Positions 1 through 6,602 of a stretch of 6,976 nt of DNA are shown piece after piece. The position numbers and the translations under genes were made by a program. Numbering within the stretch: the stretch's first letter is position 1; every line of letters begins with the position of its first letter. The notes under the pieces are model-generated. The model was not told the origin of the DNA and did not search any database. It saw only the letters and a program-made list of their open reading frames with translations. Source of the DNA: Herminiimonas sp. (GTDB taxonomy: Bacteria > Pseudomonadota > Gammaproteobacteria > Burkholderiales > Burkholderiaceae); NCBI GenBank assembly GCA_014377155.1, contig JACMQD010000044.1:1-6976 (forward strand), written 5' to 3'.

Positions 1-27
1 AAGCTGATCGTCGGTGTTCTAGCGAAC

Positions 28-249
28 TTAGCTGGCATCGGTTTGACTCAAAAGTTCAGCTGCACCGGGATCACCGCGCCGCTCGCTGTTCGATGCTGCC
101 AACACGCGGTACAAGGTCAATGGTCGGCGGCGCTCATGGACGAAAAGCCGTTTGAAAAGTTTCAAATCGACTACGTGATATTTTAAGTACGGCATAGCTA
201 CCACTGTTGTCCGTGTTACAAAGCTTCTTCCATCCGCGGTGGCCGTCAT
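28..249 (-). CDS. possible small protein translationally coupled to dabA (doubtful)
   Basis: Seventy-three codons begin at an ATG whose last bases overlap the dabA stop as ATGA, with GGAG five bases upstream (255-258). This is a textbook arrangement for translational coupling, and it is the main evidence for a gene. The product is basic in its middle (a stretch rich in Lys, Arg and His around MPYLKYHVVDLKLFKRLF, then HERRRP). It has no recognisable domain, signal peptide or membrane segment. Third-position base choice looks close to random compared with dabA, which argues against strong coding selection. I do not recognise the family. It may be a real accessory product of the dab operon or a chance open frame in the region downstream of dabA; chance is somewhat more likely. 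Confidence 0.25.
   Translation of the reverse strand: MTATADGRSFVTRTTVVAMPYLKYHVVDLKLFKRLFVHERRRPLTLYRVLAASNSERRGDPGAAELLSQTDAS
151..166. repeat. small AT-rich inverted repeat downstream of dabA
   Basis: TTTGAA and TTCAAA form a perfect 6-bp dyad around a 4-nt AAGT loop. It lies about 80 bp past the dabA stop and inside the doubtful small reading frame. On the minus strand it is not followed by a clear T-run, so it is not a convincing intrinsic terminator. No other terminator is visible between dabA and the window edge. Confidence 0.3.
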
Positions 250-2792
250 GGCCGCTCCAGTGGCAACGAATGCCAGCCACCGAGCTCGTACCGCACCATC
301 TGTGCCTGATCGAAGCGCCAAAGGTGCAGCCATCCGTTGTCCAGTAATTGTCGGATTACCGCATGTTTGCCAATCACCCTGTCGATAGCCTGATGCGGCG
401 CATCGATCACCACCGTCAGACGCAGGGGTTCATGCCGCCACCGATTGCCATCGTGCAGCGATTGCCGAGACAGCCCGATGCGCAGGTCGCCACCGTTGCC
501 CTCAAAAACACCGATGCGCCCGCCCACCACGTTGTGCAGTAGCTTATTGCCGCTGCCTAGTCGCGAGGGGTCGCAGGTGGACGCATGGTATTGCCAGTTG
601 ATCCAGTGCGCGACCAGCATCGGCGCCGTCATCAACAGTTCCAGCACACTGCCATCCGCGTCCTGATTGGCGTCATAGTCTTGCAGGAAACTGCGTCCGT
701 CCAGCACCAGGCCAAGGCTTCGTTTGCGCGGCGCGATCACGAAAGCGGCATTGCCAGCGAGTCCCCATTCAGGACGCGTTTGCGCGCCATCATTGGCGCG
801 GCGGCGCAATTGCTCGAGCAGCTCGTCTGGCGAAGCATCAGGATTCAAGCGCAGACTGGGCGCGCGCTCTCGGCGCACCTGATCGCCGGCGCGCGTAAAA
901 ACTTCCTGCAAACCGTCCCAGCGCACGCGCGCATCCAACGGTGCCAGATCGAGGTCAAATCCGTCTATTTCATCAGTCGTCGTATTGTGCAAACAGCCGA
1001 TAAACCAGGTTTCGGCGGGAACGTCGATTCCTTGTATGCGCAGCCCGTCGCGAACAGCTGTTTCATTAAGCAGCTGGGCCAGGCTGCGGGCATTGACTTC
1101 GCCGGTCTGTCCGCAGCAAGCACCGCAATCGAGGGCGGCGGCGTGCGCGTTATTGTTCGACTGGCTGCCATGGCCGACCAGAAGAACGAGCGGCGCGAAA
1201 TAATGTTCCAGACCCATGGCATGCAAGACACCAGAAGCAAGCGAGACTTTGGCATCAAGTTCGAGAGCGACAATCTGCGGCCGGCAGAGCGTGCGATAGC
1301 GTGCTGGCAGTCCTTCGAGGTCGTCACGCACCCTGCCGAGCTTGGGTGGCTTGACCCACTGACCTAACTTTGCCAGATAACCCAGGCCGGCTGTCTCCAC
1401 AAAAGAGAATGCCGAGCCAGGCCAACGGCTTGCGGCAATCCATTGCGCAGTCCAGCTGAAGCGGTCGAGTCTCGCGCGCGTTGCAGCGTCTTGCAATATC
1501 GCATCGTTTTTATCGACAGCCAAGCCGGGGGAAACAATGCGGTCGGCCACTTCCATCGTTGGCGCCAACAGCCCCGGCAGCTGAGGACGTTTTGCAGTCG
1601 TCGCTAACGGTGTGTAAGCCGCTGGTATGCCGAAAAATCCGGCGAAACCGACGGTTTGCATGGTAGGCAAAACAGCTTCGAGCGCACGACGCATCGGTTC
1701 ACTGCGAACATCGATGCAAAACGCCGCCTGTATTTCTATTTTTTTCGCTGCCGAAGGCTCGCCGCCGTTATGGAGGAGCTTTTGCGCCAGAGTGCGCTGA
1801 TATCCCAGCTCGAGGGCAACTTGCCAGATCTCATCGATCAGCAAAGCGTCTTCAGCCTGCTGCAACAACGTCGCTGCCTGGCTCCATTGGCACTGCAATT
1901 CCCCGAACGCCTTTGCAGCTGTCGCGTCGTCCCTACACTCCAGCAGAACGGCGCCCCATGCCAGACGAATCGCCAGCAGGTCCCGAATATGCGTGTCTTC
2001 CCGCCCCTCCAGGCCGGCTTGCCAGCCGAGATAGGCACACCAGGAAGCCCAACCGTTTACGGTAAGTAAAACCGCCTCCAGGTAGTCAGCCCACACCGTC
2101 GCCGGCAGACCCAAACGTCGTAACACCCAACGCTCGGCGTCTTGACGCGTGGCTGGCAGCGCGTCGAGTGCGCGTCCCAGCGCCGGAAGTCCCATCAAGA
2201 TACCGATGCCGTGGTCGTGCTGCAGTGTCTCGCGCCAGAAGGCATACAAACCCTGCGAACGCTCAGGCTGCCAATCCGCCTGATGCTCATCGAAGTAAGC
2301 AGCGCAGGTCTGGCTCACCTGATGGGTAACCGCATGCCGCCAGGACAGCCGCCTTTGACGTTTTGGATCGCTATCGAGCACGTCGATGAGTAGCGGCAAA
2401 GTAGGTATTTGGTACGGAGTGCCTAATGCATCGACACACTGTTCTGTCGTCAGCCCGCTCGACCTGGCCGCTGTAATGCTATGCAAAGCAAGGTGAAGAT
2501 CGTCCTTGCTGATGCGCCCTTCCTCCCATGCGCGTTGCTGACCATCGCGCGGAGGAAATACCCGGATGCCGCCCAGAACTGCCATGCGAGCAGCCACTCG
2601 ACGCACAGGTTTGTCAATGCGCGACCAGTGTGGATTGACGGCAATTGCCCGATCGAGCGGCCAGGCCGGGGCAATGGTTTTGCAGGCCCGGTCGCAAGCT
2701 ATTTCGATCTGGCCGCATAACGCCGCGTCATGGCTCGGATCTCCTCGGGAACCGGCATCGATTTCTAATGTGGATTCAACGCAATCGGTCAT
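246..2792 (-). CDS. dabA: DabA, zinc-binding subunit of DAB inorganic carbon transporter (DUF2309/UPF0753)
   Basis: DabA is the large subunit of the DAB complex. With DabB it is known to convert CO2 to bicarbonate in one direction at the cytoplasmic membrane, using a beta-carbonic-anhydrase-like zinc site. From the chosen ATG the protein has 848 residues, normal for the family. The conserved N-terminal signature APAWPLDRAIAVNPHW is at about 42-56. The first zinc motif CIDVRSEP is at 359-366 (Cys359, Asp361, with Arg363 and the SEP turn). The second begins GHGS (His541) and continues into LDCGACCG (Cys556). The 15-residue His-to-Cys spacing matches that reported for the Halothiobacillus ligands. 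No transmembrane helix is evident, as expected for a subunit held by its partner. A longer reading from TTG at 2807 exists, but AAGGA seven bases before ATG 2792 lies inside that extension, so ATG 2792 is preferred. It is the second gene of a dabB-dabA operon. The frame is intact. Confidence 0.95.
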   Translation of the reverse strand: MTDCVESTLEIDAGSRGDPSHDAALCGQIEIACDRACKTIAPAWPLDRAIAVNPHWSRIDKPVRRVAARMAVLGGIRVFPPRDGQQRAWEEGRISKDDLHLALHSITAARSSGLTTEQCVDALGTPYQIPTLPLLIDVLDSDPKRQRRLSWRHAVTHQVSQTCAAYFDEHQADWQPERSQGLYAFWRETLQHDHGIGILMGLPALGRALDALPATRQDAERWVLRRLGLPATVWADYLEAVLLTVNGWASWCAYLGWQAGLEGREDTHIRDLLAIRLAWGAVLLECRDDATAAKAFGELQCQWSQAATLLQQAEDALLIDEIWQVALELGYQRTLAQKLLHNGGEPSAAKKIEIQAAFCIDVRSEPMRRALEAVLPTMQTVGFAGFFGIPAAYTPLATTAKRPQLPGLLAPTMEVADRIVSPGLAVDKNDAILQDAATRARLDRFSWTAQWIAASRWPGSAFSFVETAGLGYLAKLGQWVKPPKLGRVRDDLEGLPARYRTLCRPQIVALELDAKVSLASGVLHAMGLEHYFAPLVLLVGHGSQSNNNAHAAALDCGACCGQTGEVNARSLAQLLNETAVRDGLRIQGIDVPAETWFIGCLHNTTTDEIDGFDLDLAPLDARVRWDGLQEVFTRAGDQVRRERAPSLRLNPDASPDELLEQLRRRANDGAQTRPEWGLAGNAAFVIAPRKRSLGLVLDGRSFLQDYDANQDADGSVLELLMTAPMLVAHWINWQYHASTCDPSRLGSGNKLLHNVVGGRIGVFEGNGGDLRIGLSRQSLHDGNRWRHEPLRLTVVIDAPHQAIDRVIGKHAVIRQLLDNGWLHLWRFDQAQMVRYELGGWHSLPLERP

Positions 2793-2799
2793 TGGATTT

Positions 2800-2804
2800 T
2801 CCTT
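2800..2804 (-). promoter_or_regulatory. dabA ribosome binding site
   Basis: On the minus strand, AAGGA is followed by a 7-nt spacer and ATG at 2792. It sits in the 21-nt gap after the dabB stop and decides the dabA start against the upstream in-frame TTG at 2807, which would swallow this site. Confidence 0.8.
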
Positions 2805-2813
2805 CAACAGGCA

Positions 2814-4373
2814 TTATTTTCGGACTTCATGCGATGCGATCGTCGTCCCGATTTGGCCGGATTGGCGAGACGGTTCAGGGTTCCAACGGGTGGGCGCAAG
2901 CTGCAACGCCAAACGGGTGTAGATTTCATCCATGTAAAACCCGGCATATACCCGCCGTCGCCATGCGCCCATGAACTCTGGCCTTACCTGAAGGATCACA
3001 AGACAACTATAGAGCGCCACCATCCCGGTCAGAACGATGTGTCCCAGTGTATCGTTTGGGACGTCGTCGATACCGAGTGGCAGGGCATGCGCGAGAACGG
3101 CCATCCCGGTAAGCCCGACCACCATCAGTAGCCCGGAAAGTGCTTGCAGGCCGACCGTCCTGCGGCGACCCGCTTGCGCCGGCAACCAGAGCAAAGGCGC
3201 CCAAGCCAGACCCAGTACCGCACTCCACCACCAGGGCCAGGCCGCACCGCTCAATAAGGCGTGAGTCGATAGCACCATCGGCACGGTGATAGCCGGTGCC
3301 AGAAAAAGGCTGATCGGCGCCGGTGACATGTCGCCACGCATTACCTGAAAACCGGTCTGCCGCACCACCATCGACGCAGACAGAAACGCATGAGCCTTGT
3401 AAAGCGAATGCCCGAACAAATGCAATGCTGCCAAGGTGTACAGACCGACGCCGCATTCCAGCAGCATGAAACCCATCTGAGCGACGGTGGACCAGGCTAG
3501 TCGAACCTTGATACTGATGCGCGTCAGCATGACCAATCCGGCGATCACGGCGGTACCGAGCCCAAATGCGACCAGCAGCGCGCGAGCCGACAAAGCGTAC
3601 TCCAGCAAGGGCGCAAAACGGATCAACACGAAACCACCCAGATTCACGACGCCCGCATGAAGTAAAGCAGATACGGGAGTGGGCGCCTCCATGACCTGAA
3701 TCAGCCAGCCATGGACTGGCAGCAGCGCCGTTCGCACGATGACAGCGAGAACCAGACATACCGCACTGAGCTGAAGATCGGTTGTCATGCCCTCTTGCGC
3801 CAGAAATCGCCACAGGTCGGGAAACGACCCACTACCCACCTCAGCCCAAGCCAACGTCGCTGCGGCGATCAGAAGTGCATCAGCCAGCCGATCCGCGATC
3901 CGCTTCTTGTGCGCGGCCAGTAACGCGAACGGACGGTCACGGTAAAAGCACAGCAAATGCCGTAACGCCACTCCCACCAACGCCCACGCAGCAATCAGCA
4001 CTACCCAGTGATTGGCTAGCAAAAGTAGATGAACCGCCGACAACACGCCTGCCAATGCCGCCATATAACGATGCTGTCCGGGTTCGCCTTCTAGGTAGCG
4101 CGACGAAAATGCTGCAATCACGGTGCCCAGCAGCTGTACGAGTACGGCCATGGCGAGACCGATTGGCGTCGCGCTTAACCAGTAATCGAGCCCGCTCAGT
4201 TGCAGACCAGTTCCCAGGGCTACTGTAGTACACGCTAGCGCTGCGCCCGACAGCCATCTGAACCTGCGCCAATGCGCCTCGACGGAGCCGCCGCGCCGTA
4301 AAAATAACAACACGAGGGCGAGCATGAGCGTTGCGGGCACTAGCACTACAAAGCCGGGATATAGGAATGTCAT
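2814..4373 (-). CDS. dabB: DabB, NuoL/Mrp-like proton-conducting membrane subunit of DAB transporter
   Basis: DabB belongs to the proton-conducting transporter family (PF00361), which includes NuoL and MrpA/D. In DAB complexes it is thought to couple cation flow down the membrane potential to DabA. From ATG 4373 the protein has 519 residues and is hydrophobic almost throughout, with about a dozen helices. Family motifs are clear: LPVHGWLIQVMEAPTPVS at about 218-235 followed by ALLHAGVVN, and STVAQMGFM at 295-303. The segment HLFGHSLYKAHAFL, with His318, His322, Lys326 and His328, starts at 318. The charged pairs match the ion path of this superfamily (Glu229, His239, Lys326). The C-terminal YAGFYMDEIYTRL resembles the NuoL tail region. 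A TTG start at 4412 would add 13 residues but has no Shine-Dalgarno; ATG 4373 has a weak AGAG eight bases upstream and starts directly before a membrane segment. Adjacency to dabA separates it from true complex I or antiporter subunits. Confidence 0.93.
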   Translation of the reverse strand: MTFLYPGFVVLVPATLMLALVLLFLRRGGSVEAHWRRFRWLSGAALACTTVALGTGLQLSGLDYWLSATPIGLAMAVLVQLLGTVIAAFSSRYLEGEPGQHRYMAALAGVLSAVHLLLLANHWVVLIAAWALVGVALRHLLCFYRDRPFALLAAHKKRIADRLADALLIAAATLAWAEVGSGSFPDLWRFLAQEGMTTDLQLSAVCLVLAVIVRTALLPVHGWLIQVMEAPTPVSALLHAGVVNLGGFVLIRFAPLLEYALSARALLVAFGLGTAVIAGLVMLTRISIKVRLAWSTVAQMGFMLLECGVGLYTLAALHLFGHSLYKAHAFLSASMVVRQTGFQVMRGDMSPAPISLFLAPAITVPMVLSTHALLSGAAWPWWWSAVLGLAWAPLLWLPAQAGRRRTVGLQALSGLLMVVGLTGMAVLAHALPLGIDDVPNDTLGHIVLTGMVALYSCLVILQVRPEFMGAWRRRVYAGFYMDEIYTRLALQLAPTRWNPEPSRQSGQIGTTIASHEVRK

Positions 4374-4405
4374 CGATGCATCTCTGTTACGAATTAACGA
4401 CAGTT

Positions 4406-4432
4406 TGGACAAGTACGGTTATTCTGTAAAAT
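4406..4432 (+). promoter_or_regulatory. candidate promoter of the LysR-type regulator gene
   Basis: A TGGACA element at 4406-4411 and TAAAAT at 4427-4432 are separated by 15 bp; read as TTGGAC the spacer is 16 bp. The -10 element is 5 of 6 to consensus and the -35 is acceptable, but the spacer is short. Transcription would start near 4439, inside the dyad that precedes the regulator gene, so autoregulation is plausible. No equally good sigma-70 promoter could be seen toward dabB, which fits an operon that needs an activator. Confidence 0.4.
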
Positions 4433-4467
4433 ACATTGATGAGAACGATTCAATACATAAAACAGAA
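4422..4467. promoter_or_regulatory. imperfect dyad and direct repeat in divergent promoter region: candidate LysR operator
   Basis: The arms TTCTGTAAAATACATTGAT (4422-4440) and TTCAATACATAAAACAGAA (4449-4467) are inverted copies matching at 13 of 19 positions across an 8-nt centre. The outer six bases TTCTGT/ACAGAA and the inner ATTGA/TCAAT match perfectly. AGAACGAT also occurs twice in direct orientation, at 4442-4449 and 4464-4471, 22 bp apart, so same-face binding is possible. LysR regulators usually bind dyads in the region between themselves and a divergent target, as here. The assignment is inferred from position and symmetry; no match to a known consensus is claimed. Confidence 0.5.
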
Positions 4468-4469
4468 CG

Positions 4470-5375
4470 ATGAAACTTGAGCACTTGAATTTTCGGCACC
4501 TTTTTTATTTTTGGCGCGTTGCGAAAATGGGGCACTTGACCCACGCTGCCGAAGAATTGCACACATCGCAGTCCGCACTGTCGGCGCAGATACGTCAGTT
4601 GGAACAACGATTGGGAGAGGCCCTGTTTGTACGAGAAGGACGCCGGCTGGTGCTAACCGATGCCGGCCAACTCGTACTGGCTTATGCCGAAAACATCTTC
4701 GGCATAAGCCAGGAAATGTTAGGTCGCCTCCAAGGGTCTAGCGAAGGAATGACGCGGCTTCGCGTCGGCAGTGTGGCAACGCTGTCGCGAAATTATCAGG
4801 AGAATCGAATTCGTCCATTGCTGGAAGACCCGGGGTTGGTTCTGACTTTGGAGTCCGGGCTATTGGAAGACCTGCTCAGCCGTTTGATCCAACATCAGCT
4901 CGATGTCGTCCTGACAAACGAAACCGTCCCTTCGGAGCCGAATCGTCTTCTGCATTGTCGATTCTTAGGCAGTCAGGCCATCTCTCTGGTGGGTCCCTCC
5001 CATATTTGGAAATCACGCAGCTTGCGCGTACCAGAGGATTTGGATGGGCTCGACATCGCATTACCCGGGCGGCGCAGCGCGCTTCGAACCCAGTTCGACG
5101 CTCTGTGCGCGTCAGCAGGCGTGACGCCGCGCCTGCGTGCAGAGGTCGATGACATGGCTACGCTAAGGCTGATCGCGCGCGATAGCGGCTGGCTGACCGT
5201 GCTCCCCGAAGTGGTGGTTCAAGACGAACTCCAATCAGGCTACCTGGTTTGCGTCGGCCAATCGACGCTATTACAAGAGCACTTCTACGCGATCACCACG
5301 CCGCATCGTCATCGAATCGATCTGCTCGAGCGATTACTGAGCGGCAATCCGAATGACACCGCGGCACTTACGTAA
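4470..5375 (+). CDS. LysR-type transcriptional regulator, NhaR-like
   Basis: This is a full-length LysR-type regulator of 301 residues. The N-terminal winged helix-turn-helix spans about residues 7-64: LNFRHLFYFWRVA, then AAEELHTSQSALSAQIRQLE as helix-turn-helix, and LFVREGRRLVLTDAG as wing. A linker helix follows (about 66-90) and then a periplasmic-binding-protein-like effector domain (about 96-290). The opening FRHLFYFW, the linker SQEML, and the effector segments QHQLDVVLTN, LPGRRSAL and EHFYAI all resemble E. coli NhaR, the activator of the Na+/H+ antiporter gene nhaA, rather than CbbR. Divergent placement 96 bp from dabB suggests it controls the dab operon. The ligand is unknown and might be an ion, pH or carbon signal. 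The start matches the family N-terminus, though the Shine-Dalgarno is poor. Codons 70-81 form a perfect inverted repeat, described separately. Confidence 0.93.
   Translation: MKLEHLNFRHLFYFWRVAKMGHLTHAAEELHTSQSALSAQIRQLEQRLGEALFVREGRRLVLTDAGQLVLAYAENIFGISQEMLGRLQGSSEGMTRLRVGSVATLSRNYQENRIRPLLEDPGLVLTLESGLLEDLLSRLIQHQLDVVLTNETVPSEPNRLLHCRFLGSQAISLVGPSHIWKSRSLRVPEDLDGLDIALPGRRSALRTQFDALCASAGVTPRLRAEVDDMATLRLIARDSGWLTVLPEVVVQDELQSGYLVCVGQSTLLQEHFYAITTPHRHRIDLLERLLSGNPNDTAALT
4677..4712. repeat. perfect 15-bp inverted repeat inside the LysR gene
   Basis: CTGGCTTATGCCGAA (4677-4691) and TTCGGCATAAGCCAG (4698-4712) are perfect reverse complements around a 6-nt AACATC loop. The repeat is exactly in register with codons: five codons, a two-codon loop, five codons, covering residues Leu70 to Gln81 of the linker helix. 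The right arm uses the uncommon isoleucine codon ATA, which the pairing requires. No T-run follows, so it is not a standard terminator. Confidence 0.9.
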
Positions 5376-5597
5376 CACTCCGGGAACATTGCGCAAGAAA
5401 TGGACTAGATACGCTTGTCTGTGAAGTTTTTAAACATCGCTAAGAATGGGAACGCCTCTACGTTACTTCCATGCTGACTCGGTTGCCCAACAGAGGCCCG
5501 ACAGATGCTGGACCGACGTTCACGTAAGTGCTTCACGTAAAAAGAAATAGCATAAACCGGTATATTGCATTTTGCGGCAAACTGCTCAGCGCACTGG

Positions 5598-5626
5598 TTA
5601 ATTCCGATACCGTCTCCACGTATAAC
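5598..5626 (+). promoter_or_regulatory. candidate sigma-70-type promoter for fpr
   Basis: TTAATT (5598-5603) and TATAAC (5621-5626) are separated by 17 bp. The -10 matches 5 of 6 consensus bases; the -35 is weak at 3 of 6, which would suit an activated promoter. The predicted start near 5633 gives a leader of about 50 nt before the fpr start codon. Confidence 0.4.
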
Positions 5627-5669
5627 GGTGGCGAAGGCATTTGTTTTCCTCGGCCTGAGCCGCTTTTTC

Positions 5670-5674
5670 GGAGA
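5670..5674 (+). promoter_or_regulatory. fpr ribosome binding site
   Basis: GGAGA lies 8 nt before GTG 5683 and 14 nt before the alternative ATG at 5689. The spacing favours the GTG start. Confidence 0.7.
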
Positions 5675-5682
5675 TCGATCCA

Positions 5683-6474
5683 GTGAATATGCCCACCTTG
5701 GCCGCCGACAAGGCGACGCCCGAAACCATTACCCACATCCACCGCTGGACCGATACATTATTGTCGTTTAAAACCAGCAAGCCACCCGGTTATGCCTATG
5801 CGCCGGGACAGTTCGCGCGCATCGGGCTTCAGCAGAAAGGCGCAGTCGTATGGCGCGCCTATTCGATGATATCGACGCCTGCCGAAGCCGAACTCGAGTT
5901 CTACAGCGTTTTGGTACCGGGGGGCCTTTTTACCAGTGCACTGACGACTGCCCTGCCGGGCGACCGCATCCTTATTGAAAAGCAGGTGTACGGGTTCATG
6001 ACGGCGGACCGGTTCGAGGACGGCGATACGCTATGGATGCTGGCAACGGGCACGGGCCTTGGCCCGTTCATTTCGATGCTGCGCAGCCCGGAAGTGTGGC
6101 AGCAGTTTCGCAATCTGGTCGTCGTTCATGGCGTGCGACACCAGGGGGAATTCGCCTATCAGGACGAACTGTTCGCCCTGCGCGATTACCCTCCCCCTGC
6201 GGCCATTAATCCCGGACGATTGCAGATCGTGCAAGCCTCGACACGCGACATCGACATTGCAGGAAACCGCTTGTCGGGACGCATCACGACATTGTTGGAA
6301 TCCGGAACATTGGAAAAAGTCACAGGTCTGCCCATCACCGTGGAATCGTCACGGTTCATGCTTTGTGGGAACCCGGCGATGATTGAAGAAACCCGGCGCT
6401 TATTGCATGCACGCGGCATGCGCCCATGCCGACGTGCACTGCCGGGCCAGTTCCTGACTGAAAACTACTGGTAG
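5683..6474 (+). CDS. fpr: ferredoxin--NADP+ reductase (Fpr type)
   Basis: This FAD enzyme transfers electrons between NADPH and ferredoxin or flavodoxin in the cytoplasm, typically supplying reduced ferredoxin for biosynthesis and oxidative-stress repair. Its 263 residues are normal for bacterial Fpr. The FAD domain fills roughly residues 1-105 with the flavin-binding RAYS motif at 58-61 and a PGQFARIGL strand just before it. The NADP domain carries GTGLGPFISML starting at 123, VHGVRHQGEFAYQDEL at about 148-163 and CGNPAMIEE at 228-236. The chain ends in NYW, so an aromatic residue stacks near the flavin as in E. coli Fpr, which also ends in Trp. The GTG start is chosen because GGAGA lies 8 nt upstream; ATG 5689 would shorten the protein by two residues. 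A 307-bp gap and its own candidate promoter suggest separate transcription from the regulator gene. No defect is seen. Confidence 0.95.
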   Translation: MNMPTLAADKATPETITHIHRWTDTLLSFKTSKPPGYAYAPGQFARIGLQQKGAVVWRAYSMISTPAEAELEFYSVLVPGGLFTSALTTALPGDRILIEKQVYGFMTADRFEDGDTLWMLATGTGLGPFISMLRSPEVWQQFRNLVVVHGVRHQGEFAYQDELFALRDYPPPAAINPGRLQIVQASTRDIDIAGNRLSGRITTLLESGTLEKVTGLPITVESSRFMLCGNPAMIEETRRLLHARGMRPCRRALPGQFLTENYW

Positions 6475-6551
6475 AAAAGGATGCGATCTGCGGCATGACG
6501 GAAAAGCGGCATCTGCCAACTGCCTCGTGCGTGGTCAGTGTCCAAAAAGCG

Positions 6552-6588
6552 AAAGCCCCGCACTGCTACAAACGCAGTCCGGGGCTTT
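6552..6588. terminator. likely bidirectional intrinsic terminator between fpr and the convergent dehydrogenase gene
   Basis: AAAGCCCCG (6552-6560) pairs perfectly with CGGGGCTTT (6580-6588). Inside, after one C-C mismatch, ACTGC pairs with GCAGT around a 7-nt loop. The minus-strand transcript continues CTTTCGCTTTTT, a T-rich tail; the plus-strand tail is weaker but has the stem's own TTT and a later TTT. It lies about 80 bp past fpr and about 65 bp past the stop of the minus-strand gene. Confidence 0.8.
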
Positions 6589-6602
6589 GGCTATTTCTGG
6601 AA

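Larger units (their letters stand above)
5376..5682. other. 307-bp intergenic region between the LysR gene and fpr
   Basis: No credible gene or structural RNA is seen here. It holds a tandem repeat of TTCACGTAA (5519-5527 and 5532-5540, 13 bp apart) and a GCCTCT/AGAGGC inverted pair around 5455-5500 with a long loop. It also holds a candidate fpr promoter near its right end. No convincing terminator follows the regulator gene. Base composition is more AT-rich in 5540-5570 than in flanking genes, as expected for a promoter region. Confidence 0.5.

Noticed and set aside
1..27. Possible further gene at the left edge
   Set aside because: Too little sequence; no recognisable coding signal or motif can be read in it.
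585..1367. 260-codon open frame on the plus strand antisense to dabA
   Set aside because: It lies wholly within dabA, whose zinc motifs are encoded on the other strand. It has no ribosome binding site or recognisable domain; long antisense frames are common in GC-rich genes.
3007..3813. 268-codon minus-strand frame overlapping dabB in another frame
   Set aside because: Its translation is a Gly/Arg/Ser-rich shadow of dabB, with no family motif, while the dabB frame has clear conserved motifs and membrane helices.
2814..4373. Reading the dabB gene as NADH-quinone oxidoreductase subunit L or an Mrp antiporter subunit
   Set aside because: The fold is shared, but no other nuo or mrp genes are present and the gene is directly followed by dabA, so DabB is the better assignment.
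5455..5500. GCCTCT/AGAGGC inverted pair as a terminator after the LysR gene
   Set aside because: The stem is only 6 bp with a loop of over 30 nt and no T-run follows.
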